From assembly GCF_001280505.1 (NCBI RefSeq), contig NZ_LBIO01000062.1, positions 116,644 to 180,643 on the forward strand: a stretch of DNA of 64,000 nucleotides, in the 5' to 3' direction. The translations under genes and the position numbers were made by a program. The first letter of the stretch is position 1; every line of letters begins with the position of its first letter. The notes under the pieces were generated by a model. It saw only the letters and a program-made list of their open reading frames with translations, was not told the DNA's origin and made no database searches. Source of the stretch: Mangrovimonas sp. TPBH4 (lineage in GTDB: Bacteria; Bacteroidota; Bacteroidia; Flavobacteriales; Flavobacteriaceae). Shown piece by piece: positions 27,402 through 35,963 of the stretch.

Positions 27402-27719
27402 ATGGCATTAGAGATAACAGATGCAACGTTTGAAGAAACCGTTTTGAATAGTGACAAACCGGTTATGGTAGATTTTTGGGCGGCATGGTGTGGTCCTTGT
27501 AGAATGGTGGCACCAATCATTGACGAAATTAGCAAAGAATACGAAGGTAAAGCTATTATTGGTAAAGTTGATGTTGATGCCAATCAGGAATTTGCTGCGA
27601 AATATGGAGTACGTAACATTCCAACGGTATTGGTATTCCAAAACGGTGAAGTTGTAGGTCGTCAAGTTGGTGTGGCACAAAAGAGTGCTTATACAGAGGC
27701 TATCGATTCTCTATTATAA
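27402..27719 (+). CDS. trxA: Thioredoxin
   Basis: A 105-residue cytoplasmic disulfide reductase. Active site W-C30-G-P-C33 in FWAAWCGPCRMVAP, cis-proline segment RNIPTVLVFQNG and normal length. A TAAGTTTG -7-like box (27349-27356) lies in the 150-base gap after dnaE, and a terminator follows. Confidence 0.96.
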   Translation: MALEITDATFEETVLNSDKPVMVDFWAAWCGPCRMVAPIIDEISKEYEGKAIIGKVDVDANQEFAAKYGVRNIPTVLVFQNGEVVGRQVGVAQKSAYTEAIDSLL

Positions 27720-27743
27720 AAAATACTTTCCAAAAGAAATGTG

Positions 27744-27771
27744 AAAGGTTTGCTGTGTTCAGCAAACCTTT
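27744..27771 (+). terminator. Terminator of trxA
   Basis: Eleven-base perfect stem AAAGGTTTGCT / AGCAAACCTTT with loop GTGTTC and a T run, 25 bases after the trxA stop. Confidence 0.88.
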
Positions 27772-27799
27772 TTTTATTTTTAGGAAAAAATGATACATC

Positions 27800-28342
27800 A
27801 TGAGTAAACAGCCAAAAGTACAAGACCTTATAGATAGTAAATTGTTGGATCAGCGCAAAGTGTTTCTTTGGGGGCAGGTAGATGATAAGTCGGCCAAGCA
27901 TGTTATTGACCGCCTGTTGTATTTGGATGCTTTAGAGGTCAAGGACATTCAATTATATATTAATAGTCCAGGAGGCTATGTTACTTCGGGTTTTGCCATC
28001 TATGACTGCATTAAATCACTCAATAGCGATGTCTCTACCATTTGCACAGGATTGGCGGCTTCTATGGGCTCTATTTTGCTTTCTGTGGGGAAAAAGGGCA
28101 AGCGTTTTATTCAACCTCATGCCAGAGTGATGATTCACCAGCCAAGTGGTGGTGCTAGGGGGCCAGCAAGTGATATTGAGATAACAGCTCTGGAAATTAT
28201 TAAAACCAAAGAATTGAGCGCCCAGATTTTGGCCGATAACTGTGGTCAGGACTTTGATAAGGTGATGAAGGACTTTAATCGTGACCATTGGATGGGAGCA
28301 GAGGAATCGGTGGCATATGGCATTGTGGATGCTATTATATAA
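27800..28342 (+). CDS. ClpP-family serine protease
   Basis: A 180-residue ClpP-like peptidase with an intact triad: S89 (GLAASMGS), H113 (VMIHQPSGG) and D162 (FNRDHWMGAEESVAYGIVD). The N-terminus (MSKQPKVQDLIDSKLLDQRKVFL) is unlike that of canonical ClpP, which suggests a paralogue, since Bacteroidota usually encode the housekeeping ClpP next to tig and clpX. It should form ring-shaped chambers, possibly mixed with the main ClpP. The gene lies 18 bases before the DUF58 gene and probably shares its transcript. Confidence 0.88.
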   Translation: MSKQPKVQDLIDSKLLDQRKVFLWGQVDDKSAKHVIDRLLYLDALEVKDIQLYINSPGGYVTSGFAIYDCIKSLNSDVSTICTGLAASMGSILLSVGKKGKRFIQPHARVMIHQPSGGARGPASDIEITALEIIKTKELSAQILADNCGQDFDKVMKDFNRDHWMGAEESVAYGIVDAII

Positions 28343-28360
28343 ATGAGTGTTTTTATTTGA

Positions 28361-29290
28361 ATGGATTTACAACAGGAGCTAAATAAAACAGGCGGATTCA
28401 AAAATCTAGAACTTTTAGCCAAACAGGTGGTGGAAGGGTTTATTGCGGGTATGCATAAAAGTCCCTTTCATGGGTTTTCGGCTGAGTTTGCCGAACATAA
28501 AATCTATAATCGAGGGGAGAGTACAAAACATATCGATTGGAAACTATTTGCCAAAACCGATAAGCTCTTTACCAAGCGTTATGATGAAGAAACCAATTTG
28601 CGCTGCCATTTGATTATAGATAACAGTAGTTCGATGCATTATCCAGAGATGCGCCACTTTTCCATAGAGCATTTAAATAAGATTGCCTTTTCGGCTTTGG
28701 CGTCGGCTTCCTTGATGCATATTTTAAAGAAACAACGCGATGCTGTAGGTTTAAGTATCTATAGTGATGCTTACGACTATTATGCGCCAGAAAAGGGCAG
28801 TGAGCGCCACCACCAGATGCTTTTGCATAAATTAAGCGATATGGTGCTCTCAAAACCGGTACAGAGACAAACGGAGACCTATACCTATTTACATCAAATT
28901 GCTGAAAAGATCCATAGGCGATCCCTGATTTTCTTCTTTACGGATATGTTTCAGACTTCTACCAATGAAGCAAAGTTGTTTGAAGCCTTAAGACATTTAA
29001 AGTACAATAAGCATGAAGTGGTGCTATTTCATGTGTTCGATAAAGAGAAGGAACTAGAATTTGATTTTGACAATACCCCGAAAAGATTCATTGATGTGGA
29101 AACCGGGGAGTACATAAATCTATATCCGGATACCATTAAGGAGAATTATGAGGCGGCTGTTGGAACTTATTTTAATGAGCTTCGATTAAAATGTGGACAA
29201 TACGGAATAAAATATGTAGAAGCAGACATAAATAAAGATTTTGATAAAGTACTGACAACGTATATGATAGAGCGGCATAGGTTTTTGTAG
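28361..29290 (+). CDS. DUF58 (vWA-like) protein
   Basis: A 309-residue cytoplasmic protein. The DUF58 signature YNRGESTKHIDWKLFAKTDKLFTKRY is followed by a MIDAS-like DNSSSMHY and later FFFTDMF. DUF58 proteins usually work with MoxR AAA+ ATPases in cell-envelope or aerotolerance operons; no moxR is adjacent here, only the ClpP-like gene. No terminator is seen before tRNA-Asp. Confidence 0.85.
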   Translation: MDLQQELNKTGGFKNLELLAKQVVEGFIAGMHKSPFHGFSAEFAEHKIYNRGESTKHIDWKLFAKTDKLFTKRYDEETNLRCHLIIDNSSSMHYPEMRHFSIEHLNKIAFSALASASLMHILKKQRDAVGLSIYSDAYDYYAPEKGSERHHQMLLHKLSDMVLSKPVQRQTETYTYLHQIAEKIHRRSLIFFFTDMFQTSTNEAKLFEALRHLKYNKHEVVLFHVFDKEKELEFDFDNTPKRFIDVETGEYINLYPDTIKENYEAAVGTYFNELRLKCGQYGIKYVEADINKDFDKVLTTYMIERHRFL

Positions 29291-29322
29291 CGAAATTTTT
29301 TTTAATTTTTCTTTGAAAAATG

Positions 29323-29353
29323 TTTGTGCAATTGAAAAAGGGTTGTATATTTG
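29323..29353 (+). promoter_or_regulatory. tRNA-Asp promoter
   Basis: -33 TTTG (29323-29326), 19 bases, -7 TATATTTG (29346-29353), an exact Bacteroidota promoter ending 18 bases before the tRNA. Confidence 0.8.
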
Positions 29354-29371
29354 CAACCGCAATAACGCAAC

Positions 29372-29445
29372 GGTTTGGTAGTTCAGTTGGTTAGAATACC
29401 TGCCTGTCACGCAGGGGGTCGCGGGTTCGAGTCCCGTCCAGACCG
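29372..29445 (+). tRNA. tRNA-Asp (GTC)
   Basis: Cloverleaf with acceptor GGTTTGG / CCAGACC (one G-T pair), anticodon stem CCTGC/GCAGG, loop CTGTCAC with anticodon GTC at 29406-29408, T arm GCGGG-TTCGAGT-CCCGT and discriminator G; CCA is not encoded. It marks the left edge of a region with integrase remains and is a common integration target. Confidence 0.95.
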
Positions 29446-29457
29446 CAAGATTACCTT

Positions 29458-29487
29458 AAAAGCTCCGAGAAATTGGAGCTTTTTTTT
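29458..29487 (+). terminator. Terminator of tRNA-Asp
   Basis: AAAAGCTCC / GGAGCTTTT stem with an eight-base loop and an eight-T run. Confidence 0.88.
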
Positions 29488-29497
29488 GGCCTAAAGT

Positions 29498-29720
29498 TTA
29501 GTTGTGTTGTTCCCAGGCAATCTGGGAGTTGTGAGCCTCCCCAACAGGAGACTTGCCAATGAGAAGCTTTCCTTTTTTCTTAATTGAAGATTGGGATGCT
29601 TTTTTGTTTTAGGGGTGTTTGTAGTTCTTCAATAAAGCCAACTTATCAAGTTTTTTTCTCATAGGGTGTGCCATTTTCTTCTCGGGTGTACCTCCAAATA
29701 ATCATTAAAAGCAATCAATA
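29498..29720 (-). other. Possible decayed coding segment next to tRNA-Asp
   Basis: Read on the minus strand, two short protein-like stretches appear in different frames: first WRYTREENGTPYEKK, changing frame to LDKLALLKNYKHP, then after a stop KKKGKLLIGKSPVGEAHNS to a stop at 29498. They look like pieces of one broken gene but I do not recognise the family, and chance cannot be excluded in a stretch this short. Confidence 0.25.
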
Positions 29721-30069
29721 ACAATAAAAATAAACATTACATTTTTGCGGTATAAAGCAAAGAAGAATTCCAAAGGTAAATGCCCTGTTAGATGTAGAAT
29801 TACATTTAATAGGACTAGAAAGGAGTTATCTACTGGAATTTCCATAAATCTCAAACATTGGAGCGGTAGGCAACAGACTGTAGAGCCGCCTGAGCAATCA
29901 TGTGTCCATAAAGATCTTAGAAAACACTTTGTTGCTTTATAATAATTTGCCTATGGATATTGTGTCAAAGCTGTTGGGACATGCTAAAATCCAGACTACA
30001 CAGGACCACTATGGAGAGATAATTCAGGAAAGGTTAAGTAATGAAATAGATAGAATAAACAGTGGGTAG
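29709..30069 (+). pseudogene. Tyrosine integrase remnant (N-terminal arm domain and C-terminal end only)
   Basis: The first part (to the stop at 29942) encodes the arm DNA-binding domain of Bacteroidota-type tyrosine integrases: ITFLRYKAKKNSKGKCPVRC, then RKELSTGISINLKHW. After a shift of frame, 29947-30069 encodes the C-terminal box LPMDIVSKLLGHAKIQTTQ followed by HYGEI with the catalytic tyrosine and a normal stop. The core with the first catalytic Arg and the Lys is missing, so about two-thirds of a ~400-residue protein has been deleted. There is no ATG start in frame. It lies 260 bases from tRNA-Asp, as expected of an element that once integrated there. Confidence 0.85.
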
Positions 30070-30223
30070 TTAGCCCCTTGTTTTATTTGGCGTTGTAATT
30101 ATTAGGATTGTAATGGGTTAAGAAATTAAGGAGCTTAGGCCTTTAAACAGGCTTAAAATTAAAAATCACTAAATTTGTTTAAGCTCAAAATTGTTGGCCT
30201 GGATAATAATATGCCTTGTAATT

Positions 30224-32947
30224 ATGAAAGGTTCTTACAATTTTGACCTGATATTAATTCTTGTTCTATTTCTAGGATTTGTTCCTGCCTTTGCTCAGTT
30301 GGAAAACAACATTTGGTACTTTGGTGAAAATGCAGGTGTTAACTTCAACAATTCTTCTCCAACTGCCCTTTCAAATGGTCAACTAAGTACTGTTGAAGGC
30401 TGCGCTTCAATTAGCAATTCTAGCGGTGAGTTATTGTTTTATACTGATGGCATAACTGTTTGGAACAGGAATCATCAGATTATGCTCAATGGAACAGGAT
30501 TAAATGGACATTCTTCAAGTGCAAATTCCGCTGTTATAGTTCCCAAACCCTGCTCTTCAAATGTTTATTACATATTTACTACAGATGCCGAAGAGAGTGA
30601 ATCTCAAAGTGGATTCCAGTATTCCGAAGTAAACATGGCTTTAGGAAATGGACTTGGCGGGATAACCGGAATTAAAAATGTGTCATTGAATACATCAAAT
30701 TCAGAGAGTATTGCTGTTGTTGGTAATTATGATGAAAATATATTTTGGGTCGTTACAGCGGATTCAGATCATTTCTTAGCATTTCAGATATCTAATTCAG
30801 GAGTGAATGAAACACCGGTGCAGAGTGATCTTGGCGGGAATATTGCTTTATCTACCGCGTTTACAACGAAATTTTCTGCATCAGGGGCTAGGTTGGTATC
30901 ATGTATTGGTTACCAAATACTAATTTGTGATTTTAATAATATTACGGGTGAGGTGTCTAGCCCTTTGGTAGTGGATTTTTCAGGCTATGGCCTTGAGTTT
31001 TCCCCCAATGAAAATTTAATTTATGTCTCATACAATCCGTGGATTTGGTTTTCTGAAGTTTATCAATTTGATATTACATTGGAAAATGGTAATGAGATCC
31101 TAGAATCAGGGACATTGATAAATGGCGGTAATCAAGAAAGTTATAGTACAGGAGCTCTACAAATAGGACCAGATGGGAAAATATACGTGTCCATAGTTGA
31201 TAGTCCATATTTAGCAGTTATTAATAATCCTAATATTGCTGGGTTAGGGTGTGATTTTCAGAGCCAAGGAATTTATCTGAATGGTGCAAATTGTCAGGCT
31301 GGGCTCCCAATGAAAGTGCCTACAAATTTTGGAGGATGTCTTAGTATTATATCAGAAGACATATGTTTTGGTAATGCTGCAAACTTTTCCCTTGAGGGGG
31401 ATTTGGAATCTATTGAAAGTGTTATGTGGGATTTTGGGGATCCGGAGTCTGGTACAGATAACTTTTCTTCCAATTTTGAAACCGTACATAATTATTCTAA
31501 TCCTGGGGTGTATGAGGTTTCAGCTACGGTAGAAGGGAGTTTTGGTATAGTTAGCTTACTAACTAATGTTACAGTTTATGAAATGCCTTTAATTAATCCA
31601 AGTGTAGATTTCTACCAATGTGATTTTAATTTGAATGGTTTTACGGTATTTAATTTAAATGAAGTTTTAGGGGAAATATTGGCTAATTTTAATGGGGAGT
31701 CTGTATCATTCTATACTTCGGAAGAAAATGCCCTCAATGAAATTAATGAGATTATGGAGCCTAATGCCTACTGGAATGAAAGTGAGGGGCAGGATATCGT
31801 ATGGGTCAGGGTGGAAAATGTATTTGGATGTTTTGATATTGCCCAAGTAAATCTATTTGTTTCTATATCGCAGATTCCAGATGATTTTGTTAGGAACGTT
31901 TTTGCCTGTGATTTGTTGGATGGCGTTGATGGCGATGGAATTTCAATTTTTGATTTAAGTGATGTAAATCAGGAAATTCAGGATATGTTTGCTATGGAAG
32001 AAGATTTAGTTGTTTCCTATTTTAGAAATGAAATGGATGCTCTTTTGGAAATCAATGAAATATTGGATATTGAGAACTATACCAATGAAGGTTATCCATA
32101 TGAGCAGCAATTATATGTCAGGGTAGAAAGCAATACAGATAACGATTGTATAGGTTTTGGGGGGCATTTAAATTTATATGTAGTGTCACCTCCAGAATTT
32201 ACTGTTGTATCTCCTGTTTATTTGTGTGATTCGGAAGTATTACAAGGAGTTTTGTTGGAACCTATTGAAAATTTACCCTCTCAAAATTACCTGTATTTTT
32301 GGGAATCAGAAGATGGTTCTTTTCTTTCTAACGATGTTGCACTTAATGTTTCCACACCTGGTACTTATTATATTACTCTTGCTTATTCCAATTCATTGCA
32401 GTGTGCCATAACCAAATCAATAGAAGTGAATTTGTCAGGGTTGGCTTCAATTGATATAGAGGATGTATTGGTTGTTGAGCTCTCTGGAAATAATTCCTTA
32501 ACCGTTGAGAATATTAATGATTTAGGCCTTGGAGAATATGAATTTTCACTGGATTATTTAGATGGTCCTTATCAAGACGAACCATATTTTGAGCAGATTG
32601 GACCTGGAACTCATATCCTGTATGTAAGAGATAAAAATGGTTGTGGTATTGTTTCTTTAGTAATTGAGTTTATGTCCTTTCCTAAGTTTTTTACTCCTAA
32701 TAATGATGGTTTTAATGATACTTGGAATATTAGAGGATTGCCTAGAAATTTAACAAATGGTTCTACCGTATATATTTATAATCGCTACGGTAAACTAATT
32801 GAAAAGTTTTATCCAAAAGAAGAGTCTTGGGATGGCAAATTAAACGGGGAAGTATTGCCTTCTTCTGATTATTGGTTTGTTGCTGAAATGATGGATAATG
32901 AGGGAAATATAAAAAAGTATAGAGGGCACTTTAGTTTAGTGAGGTAA
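30224..32947 (+). CDS. Large surface protein with PKD-like domain and T9SS type B sorting domain
   Basis: A 907-residue secreted protein. ATG 30224 gives a signal peptide (SYNFDLILILVLFLGFVPAFA). The first ~380 residues are a WD/beta-propeller-like region (NIWYFGENAGVNFNN, then LQIGPDGKIYVSI) seen in gliding-associated proteins. A PKD-like domain (MWDFGDPESGTDNFSS, then HNYSNPGVYEVSATVEG) follows, then repeated ~95-residue segments (FYQCDFNLNGFTVFNL; FACDLLDGVDGDGISIFDL; VYLCDSEVLQGVL). The end is a gliding-motility-type C-terminal domain: FFTPNNDGFNDTWNI, VYIYNRYGKLIEKF, SWDGKLNGEVLPSSDYWF. It is likely exported by T9SS to the surface; adhesion is an inference. Base composition looks lower in GC than the neighbours. 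Confidence 0.85.
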   Translation: MKGSYNFDLILILVLFLGFVPAFAQLENNIWYFGENAGVNFNNSSPTALSNGQLSTVEGCASISNSSGELLFYTDGITVWNRNHQIMLNGTGLNGHSSSANSAVIVPKPCSSNVYYIFTTDAEESESQSGFQYSEVNMALGNGLGGITGIKNVSLNTSNSESIAVVGNYDENIFWVVTADSDHFLAFQISNSGVNETPVQSDLGGNIALSTAFTTKFSASGARLVSCIGYQILICDFNNITGEVSSPLVVDFSGYGLEFSPNENLIYVSYNPWIWFSEVYQFDITLENGNEILESGTLINGGNQESYSTGALQIGPDGKIYVSIVDSPYLAVINNPNIAGLGCDFQSQGIYLNGANCQAGLPMKVPTNFGGCLSIISEDICFGNAANFSLEGDLESIESVMWDFGDPESGTDNFSSNFETVHNYSNPGVYEVSATVEGSFGIVSLLTNVTVYEMPLINPSVDFYQCDFNLNGFTVFNLNEVLGEILANFNGESVSFYTSEENALNEINEIMEPNAYWNESEGQDIVWVRVENVFGCFDIAQVNLFVSISQIPDDFVRNVFACDLLDGVDGDGISIFDLSDVNQEIQDMFAMEEDLVVSYFRNEMDALLEINEILDIENYTNEGYPYEQQLYVRVESNTDNDCIGFGGHLNLYVVSPPEFTVVSPVYLCDSEVLQGVLLEPIENLPSQNYLYFWESEDGSFLSNDVALNVSTPGTYYITLAYSNSLQCAITKSIEVNLSGLASIDIEDVLVVELSGNNSLTVENINDLGLGEYEFSLDYLDGPYQDEPYFEQIGPGTHILYVRDKNGCGIVSLVIEFMSFPKFFTPNNDGFNDTWNIRGLPRNLTNGSTVYIYNRYGKLIEKFYPKEESWDGKLNGEVLPSSDYWFVAEMMDNEGNIKKYRGHFSLVR

Positions 32948-33257
32948 TAGGGGTTTGAAATATTTTAGTTCTACAGGAGTTAGATACCCCCCCCTGTATT
33001 ATTATAATAATTCCATAGTGATAATGACTTTGCATTTAGAATTATTATGGAAAGTTGCATCTCTATAAAAGTGAGTGTCGCAATTTTGAGACACTTTTCG
33101 GGATAGTGTCTCCATGTATGTCAGGTGTTAAGCAGTTTCCTTCTTATAGTGAATAGTTCAAATTTCTAAAGGAAATCAATGTATTTAGAAAGCTCCAATT
33201 TCTTGAAGCTTTCTTGCTTTTTTCTGGATTCGCACTAAGTATTTTTTTAGAGAATAA
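32948..33257. other. Intergenic region with C8 tract and weak hairpin
   Basis: 310 bases without a gene. A run of eight C (32987-32994) sits inside a TACAGG...CCTGTA inverted repeat. An imperfect hairpin at 33067-33097 (AAAAGTG...GACACTTTT) could terminate the preceding gene. Nothing else is recognised. Confidence 0.4.
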
Positions 33258-33775
33258 TCATTTCGCCAATATTAAAGTACCTTCTTGGTGGTGGTCTGTA
33301 CCGGACCCATCATTTCTTACCATTCCATAATTAATAATTTCTCCTGAGGCATTTTCAAATTTACCTGTTCCTCCAGTAACCGTTAAATGGTTTTCAAACT
33401 CAAAAACGTAGTTTTCGTCTTGAATTGGGATGAGTTGACTTCCGCTAGATGTAGTAAATAGGAAATCGCCACTATTGGCTTCTAGTATGTTATCCGCGCC
33501 AGAAAATTCCCCAAATCCAGCATCAAAATCTGGCTGTCCTTCACTATCAAGTACGACATGAAAGCAAAACTCTAAATCAACCGTGAAATTACCCAAATGC
33601 GTGGCATTCCCATATCCTAATTGATGGTCCTGACCCCAGGTCTGTAGGTGAATTAGATGAGCATAACTGAGCAAAAGCATCGTCTACAGTTACCCATTTG
33701 TAGTTGTTAAGGACATAAGCATTGCCATCATCCATTTGAACCCATTCATCTATTCCTTTTGTTTCCTGAAGATTT
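33258..33775 (-). pseudogene. Truncated, frameshifted copy of the 37402-37995 lipoprotein family
   Basis: The open part (33680-33258, 140 codons) aligns by eye with the C-terminal half of the lipoprotein encoded at 37402-37995: G-NATHLGNFTV versus GTHLGNFSV, GGTGKFENASGE versus GGTGRFEGATGN, and TDHHQEGTLIL versus TDHQVTGTLVL. Upstream sequence to about 33775 continues to look like protein in another frame (DEWVQMDDGNAYVLNNYKWV), but a stop codon precedes it and there is no signal peptide or start. I read this as a gene that has lost its 5' end and gained a frameshift near 33620-33680. The 140-codon open part could still be translated from an internal ATG. Confidence 0.65.
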
Positions 33776-33803
33776 TATTCTAATTAATTGAAATGGATTA
33801 TTT

Positions 33804-34190
33804 TTATAGTTCTCTCCAAAGCACCCCAATTTGGACATAGAATATCATTAGAAATACTATATGCTGGCAAAATAATTTAAAGAAAGGTACAGCATACATA
33901 TTGGCAGGTGAGTTGTCTGTGTTGATATTATTATCCCTAGTAAATTCATAGATAACATACTTTTGGGCAACATAAAAAAATAGGCCACTGAAACTATAGA
34001 ATGTTAGACTCCAGAATTTTTCCATTGGCAAGAAATGTTCAGATAAGTACATTGCCTGTAATGGCATAAAAAGTATTGTAATAGCGGACAACAGAATAAT
34101 CCATTTTTTGTGAATGGATAAAGTTTTATATAGTAAGTGCCAAATTAAAAAGTTAATTAATAGGTAGTAAAAGGCATAAAGTATAATCAT
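33804..34190 (-). CDS. Small unrecognised membrane protein
   Basis: 128 residues, ATG start at 34190, about four hydrophobic helices (MIILYAFYYLLINFLIWHLL; WIILLSAITILFMPLQAMYL; FWSLTFYSFSGLFFYVAQ; LFCQHIVFLMIFYVQIGVLW) and one hydrophilic loop (EFTRDNNINTDNSP). I do not recognise a family. Followed on the same strand by a pseudogene and preceded by another small membrane protein, all within a gene-poor, AT-rich accessory region. Confidence 0.6.
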   Translation of the reverse strand: MIILYAFYYLLINFLIWHLLYKTLSIHKKWIILLSAITILFMPLQAMYLSEHFLPMEKFWSLTFYSFSGLFFYVAQKYVIYEFTRDNNINTDNSPANMYAVPFFKLFCQHIVFLMIFYVQIGVLWREL

Positions 34191-34278
34191 GCGGATAGTT
34201 TGAATTTTATTCTATGTTAATTGTTAGAGTAACTTTAGAAATAATAGAAGCTAGAAGATGGTAAAAAATTAAGTAATC

Positions 34279-34527
34279 CTATTTAAGATAAAGCTCTTTA
34301 AAATGCTCTAGTCTTTTTCCTGGTATTATCATTTTCCATATCTCATTTTGTTTTATAATGCTTTTGTCTGCAAGTCTTTTACCATCTAAATAAGTACGGT
34401 AGATGAGAACATAGAAAAACAATAGTCCAAGAAAAAGAATGGGGTCAATTAAATGCTCCTTCATTAGTAGCAAAAGAATAATGAATGGCGTAAAGCTTAG
34501 AAAGTAATAAGTAAGTAGGCTTTTCAT
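34279..34527 (-). CDS. Small unrecognised two-helix membrane protein
   Basis: 82 residues from ATG 34527: helix 1 LLTYYFLSFTPFIILLLL, helix 2 PILFLGLLFFYVLIYRTYL, then a charged tail (DGKRLADKSIIKQNEIWK). The positive-inside rule places both ends in the cytoplasm. No family recognised. It may share a transcript with the membrane protein gene 90 bases downstream. Confidence 0.55.
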   Translation of the reverse strand: MKSLLTYYFLSFTPFIILLLLMKEHLIDPILFLGLLFFYVLIYRTYLDGKRLADKSIIKQNEIWKMIIPGKRLEHFKELYLK

Positions 34528-34702
34528 TTAGTTTGGATTAATTCTAGGCAATTATAGGTAAAAACAGCCAATTGACAATCACAGACGATTATAACTGTTT
34601 GTTAGGTTGTTCGAGATATTTTTCTTAAAATAAGGGTGTGTTCCTTTGAATCTCTTCTCAAGAGGGATGGAGCAGGTTTAATTTTTAATTCTTAGGCTGT
34701 TA

Positions 34703-34740
34703 AGAACAACAAGGGAGCCATTTGGCTCCCTTGTTGTTCT
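34703..34740 (-). terminator. Long perfect hairpin after the outer-membrane barrel gene
   Basis: A 17-bp perfect stem (AGAACAACAAGGGAGCC and its complement) with an ATTT loop, 45 bases after the stop of the gene at 34785-35216. No long T run follows, so it may act as an mRNA 3' stabiliser as much as a terminator. Confidence 0.65.
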
Positions 34741-34784
34741 GTTCTCTTATCATTAGTTATCCTCTATTCAGGAAATGGCATCCT

Positions 34785-35216
34785 CTATAATTTGACGGTT
34801 AAGCCAATACCGGGGGATAGTCCAGAAACGTTTCCGCCTGCTATTTCTGCATAGACGCCCCAAGTATCATTCCAAAACCAACGGCCGCCTATCTGCAGAC
34901 CAAAATCAATATCGCTGTCGTCATGGCCACTTCCCATATACACGGAATATCCAAAATTGGCACCGCCATATACGTCCCATGCCGGGGCTGTCAACCCAAA
35001 CAGATTATCGAAATAATAATTTCCCTTTACTCCCAGGTTCAACCAATCAAAATCTAAACTGGTGCCCAATCCTGGAGCAATGGTAATATCCCTGTGGATG
35101 GGAATTTCATAATTAGCACCTACAAAACCAAAGTTCAATTCACTTCTAGCCTGTCCGAAAACACTTGTCGCACTAAATAGTAGAGCAGAGACAAATAATA
35201 AAGTTAATTTATTCAT
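34785..35216 (-). CDS. Small outer-membrane beta-barrel protein
   Basis: 143 residues: signal peptide MNKLTLLFVSALLFSATSVFGQ, then alternating amphipathic strands (ELNFGFVGANYEIPI, WLNLGVKGNYYFDNLF, WDVYGGANFGYSVYMG, DIDFGLQIGGRWFWNDTW, VYAEIAGGNVSGLSPGIGLTVKL). This suggests an eight-stranded barrel of the OmpA/OmpX-like size class. Function unknown; related proteins are common in Flavobacteriia. Confidence 0.75.
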   Translation of the reverse strand: MNKLTLLFVSALLFSATSVFGQARSELNFGFVGANYEIPIHRDITIAPGLGTSLDFDWLNLGVKGNYYFDNLFGLTAPAWDVYGGANFGYSVYMGSGHDDSDIDFGLQIGGRWFWNDTWGVYAEIAGGNVSGLSPGIGLTVKL

Positions 35217-35469
35217 AATTTAAAGTTATAAGTTATACTTATTTGTTGTTTTTAAAATAAGGGTTAAGGCATTGTAGTCGGTAGAATAAATCGGGATTTT
35301 TAAATGTAAAACGTTTATAACCACTAATTTAAGTAAAATTTTATCTCTAACCTAAAGGATTTTTCAACAACGATTAAGGAGATTCTTTCATGTAAATTTT
35401 CAAGATATTTTACATGGGCCAATAAAGAGGGTACTGAATAAATCAAATAGCGGGATTATGGATTGTAAA

Positions 35470-35778
35470 TCAATTTAGTTCCCACCCATCTAGGTCTTGG
35501 CATTCATCTGGAATTTTTTTGATAAAACCCGATAAATTTTGTCTGCTGGTGGTGTTTATGTTTTCAATATAAACGCAGCCGCTTCCATCTGCCACAAAAA
35601 TATCCCTAACTCGTTCCAATTCGTTTCTGTAAATAAATGCAATCTTAAGGCAGGAATTATCTTCATAGGTACAATCACAATTCACAAAATAGGAGATTTC
35701 GTAAGTGCAACTCTCGTCATCCTCAGTAGAACAACCAAAAATTAAAAACAGACTTATAAAAATGTAAAATAACTTCAT
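35470..35778 (-). CDS. Small unrecognised lipoprotein
   Basis: 102 residues with signal peptide and lipobox IFGCSTED. The mature part has seven further cysteines (ESC, NCDC, NSCLK, SGCVY, DECQD), suggesting disulfide bonds outside the cytoplasm. No known domain recognised. Stand-alone gene in the accessory region. Confidence 0.65.
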   Translation of the reverse strand: MKLFYIFISLFLIFGCSTEDDESCTYEISYFVNCDCTYEDNSCLKIAFIYRNELERVRDIFVADGSGCVYIENINTTSRQNLSGFIKKIPDECQDLDGWELN

Positions 35779-35963
35779 GTTGGTACAATTTAAAGTTCTG
35801 GTTTATATAAAGTTACGAAATTTAGATGTTTGATTTTGAGATGTTTAAAAGAAAATAAGTGCTACTTAATTAAAAAGGGGTTGACTGATGTAATGTAATT
35901 GGGATATATTTTTTAAGAAGGCTTTTCTTACTAATAATTTTGTAAAATTTGCTTTAAACATAT

